A stretch of 64,000 bases of DNA from Leclercia adecarboxylata. Lineage in GTDB: Bacteria; Pseudomonadota; Gammaproteobacteria; Enterobacterales; Enterobacteriaceae. A program made the position numbers and the translations under genes. The stretch covers positions 186,001-250,000 of the forward strand of contig LR590464.1 in the NCBI GenBank assembly GCA_901472455.1, read 5' to 3'. The notes under the pieces are model-generated. The model was not told where the DNA came from and searched no databases. It saw only the letters and a list, made by a program, of their open reading frames with translations. Within the stretch, counting starts at the first letter, position 1. Each line of letters opens with the position of its first letter. This document shows, piece after piece, positions 1 to 15,178 of this stretch.

Positions 1-4218
<4,218 letters not shown>

Positions 4219-4236
4219 TCGTTACGTCAGCCCATA

Positions 4237-4265
4237 AAAAAACCCGCTTCGGCGGGTTTTTTTTT
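4237..4265 (+). terminator. rpoBC operon terminator
   Basis: A GC-rich hairpin (AACCCGC, loop TTCG, GCGGGTT) starts 23 bases after the rpoC stop and is followed by a run of T. This is a standard rho-independent terminator closing the rpoBC transcript. Confidence 0.95.
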
Positions 4266-4307
4266 GCCTGATACGCTGTGGTTATCTGGCCTGCTATTCG
4301 GTGTTGC

Positions 4308-4387
4308 TGTTGCCCGGGGACGCTGCGTTTACCCGACCAGGAGTTTAAAGCTGTTACAGGCCCGGTAAGCGTAGCGCCACCGGGCGT
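4308..4387. repeat. REP-like (BIME) palindromes
   Basis: Two REP-like half units face each other: one around 4312-4338 (TTGCCCGGGGACGCTGCG) and a palindrome at about 4360-4386 (GGCCCGGTAAGCGTAGCGCC and ACCGGGC). They lie between the convergent rpoC and PTS genes, the usual place for such elements. Assignment is by resemblance only. Confidence 0.6.
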
Positions 4388-4388
4388 A

Positions 4389-4706
4389 TTAGTTCACCAG
4401 CGGCAAACGGCGATACAGCTCGATCATATCTCCCGCCAGATCCTGAATCACCATCGCATTCATGAGGTGATCCTGGGAGTGAACGGTAATCAGGTTGACC
4501 GGCAGCTTGCCGGTTCCTTCATCCATACCAATCAGCTTCGTCTGGATGGTATGCGCATGCTTAACGAATTCACGCGACTCTTCCATCGCCTTTTCCGCAT
4601 CGGCAAAATCACCTTTACGCGCCATCTGCAACGCGGTTAATGCTGAACTGCGGGCTGCACCTGCATTCACCAGCAGCTCCATAATGATGGTTTCTAAATC
4701 TTCCAT
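4389..4706 (-). CDS. PTS lactose/cellobiose-type IIA protein
   Basis: This is a 105-residue protein of the lactose/N,N'-diacetylchitobiose (ChbA/LacF) IIA family, the usual length. In this family the protein passes phosphate from HPr to IIB. The family signature VHSQDHLM is present; His76 would be the phosphorylated residue and Asp79 the trimer metal ligand by comparison with IIA-Lac. The start ATG lies three bases after the stop of the IIB gene, so the two are one transcriptional unit. No IIC permease, glycosidase or regulator is present nearby, so the sugar is unknown. The gene sits between rpoC and thiH, where E. coli K-12 has no PTS genes. The frame is intact. Confidence 0.88.
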   Translation of the reverse strand: MEDLETIIMELLVNAGAARSSALTALQMARKGDFADAEKAMEESREFVKHAHTIQTKLIGMDEGTGKLPVNLITVHSQDHLMNAMVIQDLAGDMIELYRRLPLVN

Positions 4707-4709
4707 GAC

Positions 4710-5015
4710 TTACTCCAGCAGCTTGAGGGCTTTTTCGAGGACGGCATCGCCTTTCATCATGCCGTAATCCATCATGTCGATAACCGCGACCTTTTTGCCC
4801 AGTGGCTCTGCCTGTGCCTGAAGATTATTGAGTTCGTATTTGACCTGCGGGCCAAGCAACACGATGTCGGCTGCGGCAAGTTCATCTTTAAACTCAGCAA
4901 CCGGGACGGCTTTGATGGTTACTTCGACCCCTTTTTTCTGCGCGGCGTCTTTCATGCGTTGAACCAGCATGCTGGTGGACATTCCCGCTGCACAGCATAA
5001 AACGATGTTCTTCAT
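4710..5015 (-). CDS. PTS lactose/cellobiose-type IIB protein
   Basis: A protein of about 101 residues of the ChbB/CelA IIB family. The P-loop CCAAGMSTSML lies at the N-terminus; by alignment to ChbB (CSAGMSTS) the second Cys, residue 8, is the phosphorylated one. I place the start at ATG 5015, because GAGG lies a suitable 6-7 bases upstream and the protein then begins MKNIVLCC. An upstream TTG at 5027 would add four residues and is less likely. It is followed by the IIA gene after a three-base gap. The pair has no IIC in the window, so it either serves a permease encoded elsewhere or has a regulatory role. The frame is intact. Confidence 0.87.
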   Translation of the reverse strand: MKNIVLCCAAGMSTSMLVQRMKDAAQKKGVEVTIKAVPVAEFKDELAAADIVLLGPQVKYELNNLQAQAEPLGKKVAVIDMMDYGMMKGDAVLEKALKLLE

Positions 5016-5305
5016 AGTCAGCCTCAATGTACATGTGTTTATTGATAATTATCCCGCGCGGCCCGCTTCGACAACCGCGTTACCGCGATTGTGTGTGAGT
5101 CATCACAAAGAAACCCGCTTTTCTGAAACCGGTTACAACTGTTACAGTGCGGGGGAAGGCAGGGCGAAACGAGGAAGAAGCTTTCCGCCCTGGTCAGCAT
5201 CCCTGCTGACGTAATGAGCATAAAAAATCCGGGCGAGAGCTGACAATCGCCCGTTAATGACGTTACGTAACGCCTCGTAAACATTTCATCGGCTTACAGG
5301 ATTTT
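5016..5305. promoter_or_regulatory. Intergenic region upstream of the PTS pair
   Basis: No convincing gene is present in this 290-base gap between thiH and the PTS genes. It should hold the PTS promoter (minus strand). Two symmetric sequences stand out: TGAAACCGGTTACA (5124-5137), which resembles operators of LacI-family repressors, and TGTGAGTCATCACA (about 5093-5106), a dyad like a CRP site but with a four-base instead of six-base spacer. Neither is assigned with confidence. Confidence 0.4.
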
Positions 5306-6439
5306 TCAACCCGGCTGCGAGGCGCGTCCCAACCAGCTATCCCAGTCTTTCCACACTGGCTGCAATCCTTGTTGGCTAAGCGCCCCGGCAACCTCTTCCG
5401 GGCGACGGTTATCGTGCGGCGCAAACTGCTCCAGCTCGGGGTGATCATCGGCATAGCCGCCTGGCTGGGTTTTTGAAAAAGCACTGACGTTATTAATGGC
5501 CAGCGGAATAACGCGATCGCGAAATGCGGGGGATTCCCGGGTCGATAGCGATAACTCCACTTCCGGTGCCAGCAGACGAAACGCGCAAATGGTCTGCACC
5601 AGCTGGCGTTCATCCATGATCGACGCCGGCGGATCCCCCGGCGCAGGGGCGCAGCCGTGGGAAGGAGATCGAGTACCGGCTCTGCCAGTAGTGTTGCTGC
5701 AGCCAGAGCAAATGTTCGCCACCATAAAGTTGTCGACCCGCAGTTGTCGGAAAGCCCGGTCAATGCTCCGAGGCCGATCTTATCGATCCCCGCGCGGCCC
5801 AGCCGATCTGGCGTTTCCAGCCGCCAGAAGAAGTCCTGCTTTTTACCTTTAAGATGGTGCCGGGCATACACCGCCTCGTGGTAGGTCTCCTGATAGACCA
5901 GCACGCCATCCAGCCCCAGCGTTTTAAGCTCGCCCATACTGGGCCTCAGAAAGAGGCTGAACCTCCATTTGCAGCGAGGCGAACTGGCGACGAATGGCCG
6001 GGATATGGCGACGAAAATAGTCCATTCCCACTTTAGTCTGGTGTTCGCCGGTAACCAGCAGCAGGTGCTCAAAACCCATCGCGCGGATCGCAGCACACTC
6101 CCGGGCAATCTCATTTTCATTCAGCGTTTTGCGCTTGATGTGATTGCTCATGGAGAAAACCGCAGTAGGTACAGTCGTTGGCGCACAGATTTGAGAGATA
6201 GAGCGGCACATAAAAGCTCACCGTGTTGCCAAAGCGCTGGCGGGTCAGGCGCTTCGCCCGCTGCGCCATCGGCTCCAGATAGCGGCTGGCGGCGGGGGAG
6301 AGGCAGGGCCATCATATCCTCGCGCGTCGGCTGTCGGGCATTCAGGGGCGCGCTCAACATCCGCAGGGGTTTTGCTGTTGATGCGCAGGCCAATATCATC
6401 CCAGTCGAGCTGGCGCCAGCGATCGGTAAAAGTGTTCAT
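5306..6439 (-). CDS. thiH: 2-iminoacetate synthase (tyrosine lyase)
   Basis: ThiH is a radical-SAM enzyme that cleaves tyrosine to dehydroglycine and p-cresol, supplying the glycine-derived part of the thiazole ring of thiamine. The radical-SAM cluster segment ([10 protein letters not shown] in the restored frame) lies near 6163-6190, followed by [37 protein letters not shown] and a conserved C-terminus ending [15 protein letters not shown]. The start ATG at 6439 overlaps the thiG stop (ATGA), matching translational coupling in this operon. Several single-base changes break the frame, near 5640-5650, 5700-5780, 5930-5950, 6165 and 6290-6350. I read these as sequencing errors because the residues continue to match E. 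coli ThiH (377 aa) across each break. Confidence 0.93.
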
Positions 6440-7217
6440 GAGAAGGCCTCCAGAAATCCGGTTAACGGGCTGGTGGCCTGGGCTTCAACGCTTCGGCGAA
6501 CCGGGGCCAGACTGACGGGCCAGCACACACCGGCTTCCACCGCCAGGCGGAAGGCTCGCGCCATAGTGACCGGATCGGTCAGCGACAGCAATGGCGGTGT
6601 TGACCAGGACGGCATCGGCGCCCATCTCCAGCGCCTGTGCGGCATGGCTGGGCACGCCGATCCCGGCATCCACTACCACCGGTACGGTCGCCTGCTGAAT
6701 GATGATCTCCAGCATTGCGCGGGTTTCCAGACCCTGATTGGAGCCTATCGGCGCGCCCGAGCGGCATCACCGGCCGCGCAACCCACCTCTTCAAGGCGTT
6801 TGCACAGCACCGGATCGGCACCGCAGTAGGGCAGCACCGTGAACCCCTCTTTGACCAGCATCTCTGCCGCTTTCAGCGTTTCGATGGGATCGGGCAGCAG
6901 CCAGCGGGCATCGGGGATGGATCTCGAGCTTCAGCCAGTGGGTTCCCAGCGCCTCGCGCGCCAGCCGGGCGGCGAACACCGCTTCCTCCGCGGTTTTGGC
7001 CCCGGAGGGTATTGGGCAGCAGGCTTACACCCGCTTCCAGCAGCGGTGCCAGAATAGCGTCATTGGTGATTACGCAGATCGACCCGTTTCATTGCCAGCG
7101 TCACCAACTGGCTGCCACTCTCACGAATCGCCTCCACCATCAGCTGCGGCGAAGCGAACTTCCCGGTGCCGGTAAATAGATGCGAATCAAAGGGTTTTTA
7201 TCAGCAATACGTAACAT
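6436..7217 (-). CDS. thiG: Thiazole synthase
   Basis: ThiG forms the thiamine thiazole phosphate from 1-deoxyxylulose 5-phosphate, the ThiS thiocarboxylate and the ThiH product. The start ATG at 7217 (MLRIADK) comes one base after the thiS stop, and the stop TGA at 6436-6438 overlaps the thiH start. Recognisable pieces are [35 protein letters not shown] (restored frame), [18 protein letters not shown] and [19 protein letters not shown]. The frame is broken by at least seven single-base changes between about 6500 and 7080, making this one of the most heavily damaged genes here; intact neighbours thiS, thiF and thiE argue for errors, not decay. Confidence 0.92.
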
Positions 7218-7218
7218 C

Positions 7219-7419
7219 TCAGCCTCCGGCAATCACCTGAAAGAGCAGGATCTGATCGCCTTCGCGGACCTGCTGTTGATCCCACTGCACACGCGGCAGG
7301 ATCTGTTGATTCAGGGCCAGCGCGACCCCGGGTTTTAACTGGCGCAGCTGGTGGAGCAGGGTGGCGACGGTTAAGTCATCCCCGCACTGCATCGGTTCGT
7401 CGTTAAACAGGATCCGCAT
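7219..7419 (-). CDS. thiS: Sulfur carrier protein ThiS
   Basis: A 66-residue ubiquitin-fold sulfur carrier, the same length as E. coli ThiS. It ends in the diagnostic GG pair (FQVIAGG), whose terminal glycine is adenylated by ThiF and converted to a thiocarboxylate. The start ATG at 7419 ([10 protein letters not shown]) overlaps the end of thiF by 17 bases, as is common for this gene pair. The frame is intact. Confidence 0.95.
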   Translation of the reverse strand: MRILFNDEPMQCGDDLTVATLLHQLRQLKPGVALALNQQILPRVQWDQQQVREGDQILLFQVIAGG

Positions 7420-8158
7420 GCTGCCCTCCGCACACCTGACAGCCGCTGGCACGCTGTAAAGCCAGTTGCCGCCAGCTCCCTGTCCGGGCATCGAACAGGC
7501 GCAGCGTATTGCGCGTTGTCTCGATGCCGCTGAGCAGTTTGATCGCCTCCAGCGCCTGCAAGGTGCCCATCACGCCAACCACCGGCCCGACGATCCCTGC
7601 GGTGCGGCAGTTGCGTTGCGGCTCGTCATCCTCCGGCCACACGCAGCGGTAGCAGCCCTGCGTCCAGGGCGGCGTCAACACCATCATCTGCCCGCCAAAG
7701 CCCACGGCGCTGGCGGTGATGAGCGGGGTATTGAGCAGCACGCAAGCGGCGTTAATTGCCTGACGGGTGGCCATATTATCGGTGCAGTCCAGCACCACGT
7801 CGGCGCGAGCGATCTCCTCCTGCAACGCATTGCCTTCCAGGCGCGTCTGCAGGGCAATCAGCCGGATATCCGGGTTGAGTTGCTGTAGCCGACGCTGCGT
7901 CACGTGCGCCTTTGGCTGGGCGACGTCATCGGTGGTAAACAGGATCTGGCGCTGCAAATTACTCAGATGAACGTCGTCATCGTCGGCCAGCACCAGGGTG
8001 CCGATCCCGGCTCCGGCCAGGTACAGTGCCGCCGGTGCGCCTAATCCGCCGAGGCCCACCAACAGGACCCTGCTGGCGAGCAGCTTTTGCTGCCCCTCAA
8101 TGGCGATATCCTCCAACAGGATCTGGCGGCTGTAGCGCATAAAGTCACGGTCATTCAT
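7403..8158 (-). CDS. thiF: ThiS adenylyltransferase
   Basis: ThiF activates the ThiS C-terminus with ATP for sulfur transfer. The protein has 251 residues, equal to E. coli ThiF. It shows the E1-type nucleotide-binding loop [17 protein letters not shown], the DCTDN segment, and two zinc-binding CXXC pairs (CYRC and CQVCG). I choose ATG 8158 ([18 protein letters not shown]), giving an 8-base overlap with thiE; a longer upstream reading lies wholly inside thiE. The frame is intact. Confidence 0.96.
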   Translation of the reverse strand: MNDRDFMRYSRQILLEDIAIEGQQKLLASRVLLVGLGGLGAPAALYLAGAGIGTLVLADDDDVHLSNLQRQILFTTDDVAQPKAHVTQRRLQQLNPDIRLIALQTRLEGNALQEEIARADVVLDCTDNMATRQAINAACVLLNTPLITASAVGFGGQMMVLTPPWTQGCYRCVWPEDDEPQRNCRTAGIVGPVVGVMGTLQALEAIKLLSGIETTRNTLRLFDARTGSWRQLALQRASGCQVCGGQHADPV

Positions 8159-8785
8159 CGCCCACCCCCGCCAATTGCAGTAGCTGTGCCGTTGCCGCCT
8201 GCCAGTCATTGGCCTGAGTGATGGCACTGACCACCGCAATACTTCCTACCCCGGTTGCCAGCACCGCCGGGGCGCGTTCCAGACTGATACCGCCGATGGC
8301 GACGGTGGGATAATCCGCAAGGCGTTCAATATGACTGCCTAACTGCTCCAGCCCTTGCGGGGCTGAAGGCATCTGTTTGGTCTGGGTCGGGAATACATGC
8401 CCGAGGGCGATGTAGGATGGGCGCGCCGCCAGCGCCACGTCGATCTCCATGTTGTCATGGGTCGAGACGCCGAGGCGCAAACCGGCGGCACGAATCAGCT
8501 CCAGTTCGGTGCTCTCCAGATCCTCCTGACCCAGATGCACGCCGTAAGCCTGATGCTTAATCGCCAGTCGCCAGTAGTCATTGATGAACAGGCGGGCATC
8601 GTAGCGACGCCCCAGGGCAACGGCCGCAATGATATCGGCTTCGACCTCGTCATCCTGTTTATCCTTGATGCGCAGCTGGATGGTCTTTACGCCGACCGCA
8701 AGCAGACGTTCGATCCACGCCACGCTGTCGACCACCGGGTACAGCCCCAGGCGAAAGGGTACGGGTGGGAAATCAGGCTGGTACA

Positions 8786-8786
<1 letters not shown>
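8151..8786 (-). CDS. thiE: Thiamine-phosphate synthase
   Basis: ThiE joins hydroxymethylpyrimidine diphosphate and thiazole phosphate to give thiamine phosphate. The 211-residue length equals the E. coli protein. It has the TIM-barrel features of the family, including [15 protein letters not shown] and the phosphate-binding [13 protein letters not shown] segment and AIGGIS. Its ATG shares a base with the thiC stop (TAATG). The frame is intact. Confidence 0.96.
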
Positions 8787-10681
<1,895 letters not shown>

Positions 10682-10738
10682 AGCTCGTTCCAGTAAGTTC
10701 AGGAAGTGGCTTGTCAGACGACGGATGAATCAAGAGGA

Positions 10739-10757
10739 GATCGCCCGTTGGGCGATG
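10739..10757 (-). promoter_or_regulatory. Hairpin in thiC riboswitch expression platform
   Basis: Between the aptamer and thiC the RNA can form a strong hairpin (ATCGCCC, loop AAC, GGGCGAT) without a following U run. It is immediately followed by CTCCTC. I infer that it belongs to the switching region of the riboswitch; it is not an intrinsic terminator by itself. Confidence 0.5.
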
Positions 10758-10771
10758 CAATAAATTGACTC

Positions 10772-10881
10772 TTGTTCCCTTCGCAGGTCTTAACCTGATC
10801 AGGTTCCGCGGATCCCGAATTAACGGTCTCAGCCCGGCTTTCGCACTGGGCACTCCGACAAGAATAGGCTCCCCTACAACG
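10772..10881 (-). promoter_or_regulatory. TPP riboswitch (THI element) upstream of thiC
   Basis: On the minus strand the conserved thi-box parts appear in order: CGGAGTGCC, GGGCTGAGA, AACCTGATCAGGTTAA and TGCGAAGGGAA. This is the thiamine pyrophosphate aptamer that represses thiC operon expression in enterobacteria when thiamine is plentiful. Confidence 0.95.
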
Positions 10882-10920
10882 GGAGCGGTGAATGTAAATT
10901 ACGCGTTAACGAGAAATAAC

Positions 10921-11420
10921 TCAAGCCGGTCGGGCGACGTTATCTTCGTTGCTCGCTTTCAGATTGTGATCCAGCGCAAGGGCGATCAGGCTGTCTTCCA
11001 GCGTAAAGCGTTGCTCCAGCGCCTCGCCGATATCGGAAAGCGCCTGCTGGAATTCCAGATAGTTATCCTGATCGATGGCGTTCTCCAGCGTGGAGTCGTA
11101 GTAATCCATGATTTGCTGAGTATTGGCTTCCAGCTGGGGGTAGAGTCTGGTGGCAGCTAACTGCGGACTATTACCTTCCAGGTCACGGATAATGCGCTCA
11201 TAAATATTGAAATGCCCGTTAGAGAGGTAATCAACAAGGCTCTGACAAAAAATCGTCCAGCGCTTTTTTCGTTCAGGCGCATATATGATTCTTTGCCAGG
11301 CTTAATGCCAACGAGATTGTAGTAGGCAACAAGCAGATGTTTACGCACGTGCAGCCAGCGATCGACCAGTTTGTTACATCCGCCAACGCGCTCTGTCAGG
11401 TTTTCTAGCTGGTTTAGCAT
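10921..11420 (-). CDS. rsd: Regulator of sigma-70 (anti-sigma factor)
   Basis: Rsd binds the housekeeping sigma factor in stationary phase and also stimulates SpoT hydrolase in E. coli. The start ATG 11420 gives MLNQLENLTERVGGCNKLVDRWLHVRKHLLVAYYNLVG, very close to E. coli Rsd. The protein continues as LNEKALDDF when two homopolymer insertions (six A and six T near 11245-11270) are corrected, and ends DNVARPA. The last 60 residues are in one frame. The gene lies divergently from nudC, as in E. coli. Confidence 0.93.
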
Positions 11421-11515
11421 GTTTGACTCCGCAAGGTTAAGATTAAAAGCTGCCCACCCAAAATGTAATAGTATTGTTACCAACATGCCTGTGAAGCAAA
11501 GGTAGTGCAATAGAT

Positions 11516-12289
11516 ATGGATCGTATAATTGAAAAATCGGATCGCGGCTGGTGGTTAGTCAGCCATGAACAAAAATTATGGTTGCCCGGTGGTGAATTAC
11601 CATATGGCGAGGCCGGAAATTTCGATCTTGCGGGGCAACACGCACTAAATATTGGTGAGTGGAAGGGCGATTCTGTGTGGTTGATCCAACAAAATCGTCG
11701 TCACGATATGGGATCGGTGCGCCAGGTGCTCGATCTCGATGTCGGCTTGTTCCAGCTGGCGGGTCGGGCTGTGCAGTTGGCCGAGTTTTATCGTTCGCAT
11801 AAATTCTGCGGCTACTGTGGCCATACCATGCACCCCAGCAAAACCGAGTGGGCGATGCTCTGCAGCCACTGCCGGGAACGCTATTACCCGCAAATCGCGC
11901 CGTGCATTATTGTCGCTATCCGCCGGGATGATTCCATCTTACTGGCGCAACATACCCGCCATCGCAACGGGGTGCATACCGTTCTGGCCGGGTTTGTCGA
12001 AGTGGGCGAAACCCTGGAACAGGCTGTCGCGCGCGAAGTGATGGAGGAGAGCGGCATTAAGGTGAAGAATCTACGCTATGTCACCTCCCAGCCGTGGCCG
12101 TTCCCGCAATCGCTGATGACCGCCTTTATGGCCGAGTACGACAGCGGCGAGATCGTCATCGACCCGAAAGAGCTGCTGGCAGCCGACTGGTATCGCTATG
12201 ACGACTTACCGCTCCTTCCCCCGGCAGGTACCGTGGCGCGCCGCCTGATAGAAGATACCGTGGCAATGTGTCGGGCTGACGATGTGTGA
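11516..12289 (+). CDS. nudC: NAD-capped RNA hydrolase / NADH pyrophosphatase
   Basis: NudC removes NAD caps from RNA and hydrolyses NADH. The 257 residues match the E. coli length. It has the four-cysteine zinc site (CGYCG and CSHC, about residues 98-119) and a full Nudix box, [22 protein letters not shown], at about residues 158-179 (the E-V-M-E-E core binds metal). The frame is intact. It is followed after 40 bases by hemE in the same direction. Confidence 0.96.
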   Translation: MDRIIEKSDRGWWLVSHEQKLWLPGGELPYGEAGNFDLAGQHALNIGEWKGDSVWLIQQNRRHDMGSVRQVLDLDVGLFQLAGRAVQLAEFYRSHKFCGYCGHTMHPSKTEWAMLCSHCRERYYPQIAPCIIVAIRRDDSILLAQHTRHRNGVHTVLAGFVEVGETLEQAVAREVMEESGIKVKNLRYVTSQPWPFPQSLMTAFMAEYDSGEIVIDPKELLAADWYRYDDLPLLPPAGTVARRLIEDTVAMCRADDV

Positions 12290-12329
12290 CATGTTACACT
12301 GGGGATAAGACGCTTAAGGAACTGCAAAA

Positions 12330-13394
12330 ATGACCGAACTGAAGAACGATCGTTATCTGCGTGCGCTGCTGCGCCAACCCGTTGATATCACCCCGGTATG
12401 GATGATGCGCCAGGCGGGCCGCTATTTGCCGGAATACAAAGCCACGCGCGCACAGGCGGGCGATTTTATGTCGCTGTGCAAAAACGCGGAGCTGGCCTGT
12501 GAAGTGACGCTCCAGCCGCTGCGCCGCTATCCGCTGGACGCGGCGATCCTCTTCTCCGACATCCTGACTATCCCGGACGCCATGGGGCTGGGTCTGTATT
12601 TTGAAACCGGCGAAGGCCCGCGCTTTAGCTCCCCGATCAAGAGCAAAGCGGACATCGACAACCTGCCGATCCCGGACCCGGAACAAGAGCTGGGTTATGT
12701 GATGAATGCGGTGCGCACCATTCGCCGCGAGCTGAAAGGCGAAGTGCCGCTGATCGGTTTCTCCGGCAGCCCGTGGACGCTGGCGACCTACATGGTTGAA
12801 GGCGGCAGCAGCAAAGCCTTCACCGTGATCAAGAAGATGATGTATGCCGATCCGTTGGCGCTGCACGCCCTGTTGGATAAGCTGGCGAAAAGCATCACCC
12901 TGTACCTGAACGCGCAGATCAAAGCGGGCGCACAGTCGGTGATGATCTTTGATACCTGGGGTGGGGTGCTGACGGGCCGCGACTATCAGCAGTTCTCGCT
13001 CTATTACATGCATAAAATCGTCGATGGCCTGCTGCGTGAAAACGAAGGCCGCCGCGTGCCGGTGACCCTGTTTACCAAAGGCGGCGGTCAGTGGCTCGAA
13101 GCCCTGACTGCAACCGGCTGTGATGCGCTGGGCCTCGACTGGACCACCGATATTGCCGATGCGCGCCGTCGCGTGGGAGACAAAGTCGCCCTGCAGGGCA
13201 ACATGGATCCGTCTATGCTGTATGCTCCGGCCGCCCGTATTGAAGAAGAAGTCGCGACCATTCTGGCGGGCTTCGGTCAGGGCGAAGGCCATGTGTTTAA
13301 TCTGGGGCACGGTATTCATCAGGATGTTCCGCCAGAACATGCAGGCGTGTTTGTGGAGGCGGTGCACCGACTTTCTGCCCAGTATCACCTGTAA
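12330..13394 (+). CDS. hemE: Uroporphyrinogen decarboxylase
   Basis: HemE decarboxylates uroporphyrinogen III to coproporphyrinogen III in heme synthesis. The 354-residue length is the family norm. The substrate-binding signature [12 protein letters not shown] is at about residues 27-38 and the second signature [16 protein letters not shown] at about 146-161. The frame is intact. It ends nine bases before nfi, suggesting cotranscription. Confidence 0.97.
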   Translation: MTELKNDRYLRALLRQPVDITPVWMMRQAGRYLPEYKATRAQAGDFMSLCKNAELACEVTLQPLRRYPLDAAILFSDILTIPDAMGLGLYFETGEGPRFSSPIKSKADIDNLPIPDPEQELGYVMNAVRTIRRELKGEVPLIGFSGSPWTLATYMVEGGSSKAFTVIKKMMYADPLALHALLDKLAKSITLYLNAQIKAGAQSVMIFDTWGGVLTGRDYQQFSLYYMHKIVDGLLRENEGRRVPVTLFTKGGGQWLEALTATGCDALGLDWTTDIADARRRVGDKVALQGNMDPSMLYAPAARIEEEVATILAGFGQGEGHVFNLGHGIHQDVPPEHAGVFVEAVHRLSAQYHL

Positions 13395-13403
13395 GGAGTC
13401 GTT

Positions 13404-14075
13404 ATGGATCTTGCGTCACTTCGCGCTCAACAACTTAAACTCGCTGCGTCGGTATCCGTGAAGACCGGCTGGATAAAGACCCACCCGCGCTGATTGCCGG
13501 GGCGGATGTCGGGTTTGAGCAGGGCGGAGAGGTAACGCGGGCGGCGATAGTGTTGCTGACCTGGCCCGAACTGGAGTTGGTCGAGTATCAGGTAGCGCGT
13601 ATCGCCACCACCATGCCTTACATCCCCGGCTTCCTCTCTTTTCGTGAATATCCCGCGCTGCTGGCCGCGTGGGATCAGCTTTCGCAAAGACCCGACCTGT
13701 TGTTCGTAGATGGCCATGGGATCTCCCATCCGCGCCGTCTCGGCGTCGCCAGCCATTTTGGCCTGCTGGTGGATGTCCCGACCATTTGGGGTAGCGAAAA
13801 AGCGTCTCTGCGGTAAGTTTGAACCTCTGTCGGCTGAACCCGGCGCGCTGGCGCCATTGATGGACAAAGGCGAACAGCTGGCGTGGGTCTGGCGCAGCAA
13901 AGCGCGCTGTAATCCCCTGTTCATCGCCACCGGCCATCGCGTCAGTACCGACACCGCGCTCGCGTGGGTGCAGCGTTGCATGAGAGGCTATCGACTACCG
14001 GAGCCGACGCGCTGGGCCGATGCGGTGGCGTCCGGGCGTCCCGCTTTTGTTCGTTGGCAGGAAATTCAGCGCTGA
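13404..14075 (+). CDS. nfi: Endonuclease V
   Basis: Nfi cuts DNA near deoxyinosine. After correction of one missing base near 13460 ([10 protein letters not shown]) and one extra T near 13790 ([15 protein letters not shown]) the protein is about 223 residues, as in E. coli. Recognisable segments are [10 protein letters not shown], containing the conserved catalytic Asp, [14 protein letters not shown] and [15 protein letters not shown] ribosome-binding sequence AAGGAG lies between the hemE stop and this ATG. Confidence 0.94.
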
Positions 14076-14116
14076 TTCAGGTAAACTGCGGCTAATTTTC
14101 GATTCGAGACTTCATC

Positions 14117-14707
14117 ATGTTACAAAACCCGATTCACCTGCGCCTCGAGAAGCTGGAAAGCTGGCAGCATGTCACTTTTATGGCCTGTCTGTGCGAACGC
14201 ATGTACCCGAACTATGCCATGTTCTGCAAGCAGACTGAATTTGGTGATGGTCAGCTTTATCGCCGTATTCTCGATCTGGTGTGGGAGACGCTGACGGTAA
14301 AAGATGCGAAGGTGAACTTCGATTCTCAGCTCGATAAGCTGGAAGAGGCGATCCCCGTAGCCGACGACTATGATGTCTATGGCGTCTATCCGGCAATTGA
14401 TGCCTGTGTGGCTTTAAGTGAATTGATTCATTCGCGCCTGAGTGGCGAAACGCTGGAACATGCCATCGAAGTCAGTAAGGCCTCAATTACGTCAGTGGCG
14501 ATGCTGGAGATGACCCAGGCAGGCCGTGAAATGACCGATGAAGAGCTGCGTTTAAACCCGGCTGTTGAGCAGGAATGGGACATTCAGTGGGAAATATTCC
14601 GTTTGCTGGCAGAGTGTGAAGAACGCGATATCGAGCTGATTAAAGGCCTGCGTGCAGACTTGCGTGAGGCAGGCGAGAGTAACATTGGTATAAATCTTCA
14701 CCAGTGA
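14117..14707 (+). CDS. yjaG: DUF416 family protein YjaG
   Basis: The protein has 196 residues, the same as E. coli YjaG, and closely resembles it throughout. The family (DUF416) has no established function. The sequence is acidic and mostly helical in appearance, with no membrane segment or signal peptide. It lies between nfi and hupA as in E. coli. The frame is intact. Confidence 0.92.
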   Translation: MLQNPIHLRLEKLESWQHVTFMACLCERMYPNYAMFCKQTEFGDGQLYRRILDLVWETLTVKDAKVNFDSQLDKLEEAIPVADDYDVYGVYPAIDACVALSELIHSRLSGETLEHAIEVSKASITSVAMLEMTQAGREMTDEELRLNPAVEQEWDIQWEIFRLLAECEERDIELIKGLRADLREAGESNIGINLHQ

Positions 14708-14894
14708 AACAATAAAACGTGATTTTACGCCTGTTTTGTCATACCTGTACTCTTCCCTTCTGCCCCCCGTCTGGTCTACATTTGGGGGGGCGAAAATAAG
14801 TGGCTATCGGTGCGTGTATGCAGGAGAGTGCTTTTTTGGCATTTTCGTCGCACTCGATGCTTAGCAAGCGATAAACACATTGAAAGGATAACTT
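14708..14894 (+). promoter_or_regulatory. hupA upstream region
   Basis: This gap carries a short C-run/G-run hairpin at about 14764-14790, which could end the yjaG transcript, and the ribosome-binding site AAGGATAAC before hupA. The hupA promoter must be here, but I cannot assign its -35 and -10 with confidence. Confidence 0.45.
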
Positions 14895-15167
14895 ATGAAC
14901 AAGACTCAACTGATTGATGTAATTGCGGACAAAGCTGACCTGTCTAAAGTACAGGCTAAAGCTGCTCTGGAATCCACCCTGGCTGCAATTACTGAGTCTC
15001 TGAAAGAAGGCGACGCTGTACAACTGGTAGGTTTCGGTACCTTCAAAGTGAACCACCGCGCTGAGCGTACTGGCCGCAACCCGCAGACCGGTAACGAAAT
15101 CAAAATCGCTGCAGCTAACGTGCCAGCATTTGTTTCTGGCAAAGCACTGAAAGACGCAGTTAAGTAA
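14895..15167 (+). CDS. hupA: DNA-binding protein HU, alpha subunit
   Basis: A 90-residue nucleoid protein nearly identical to E. coli HU-alpha ([18 protein letters not shown]). The DNA-binding arm appears as [21 protein letters not shown], with the proline-tipped loop. It forms HU dimers that bend and compact DNA. The frame is intact. Confidence 0.98.
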   Translation: MNKTQLIDVIADKADLSKVQAKAALESTLAAITESLKEGDAVQLVGFGTFKVNHRAERTGRNPQTGNEIKIAAANVPAFVSGKALKDAVK

Positions 15168-15178
15168 GCCGCGTAGCA

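Noticed and set aside
5093..5106. CRP site in the PTS upstream region
   Set aside because: The dyad TGTGA/TCACA has a four-base spacer instead of the six needed for CRP.
5039..5284. 81-residue open reading upstream of the PTS genes
   Set aside because: No homology, odd composition, and it overlaps the likely PTS control region.
12294..13388. 364-residue open reading opposite hemE
   Set aside because: Antisense shadow of an intact conserved gene.
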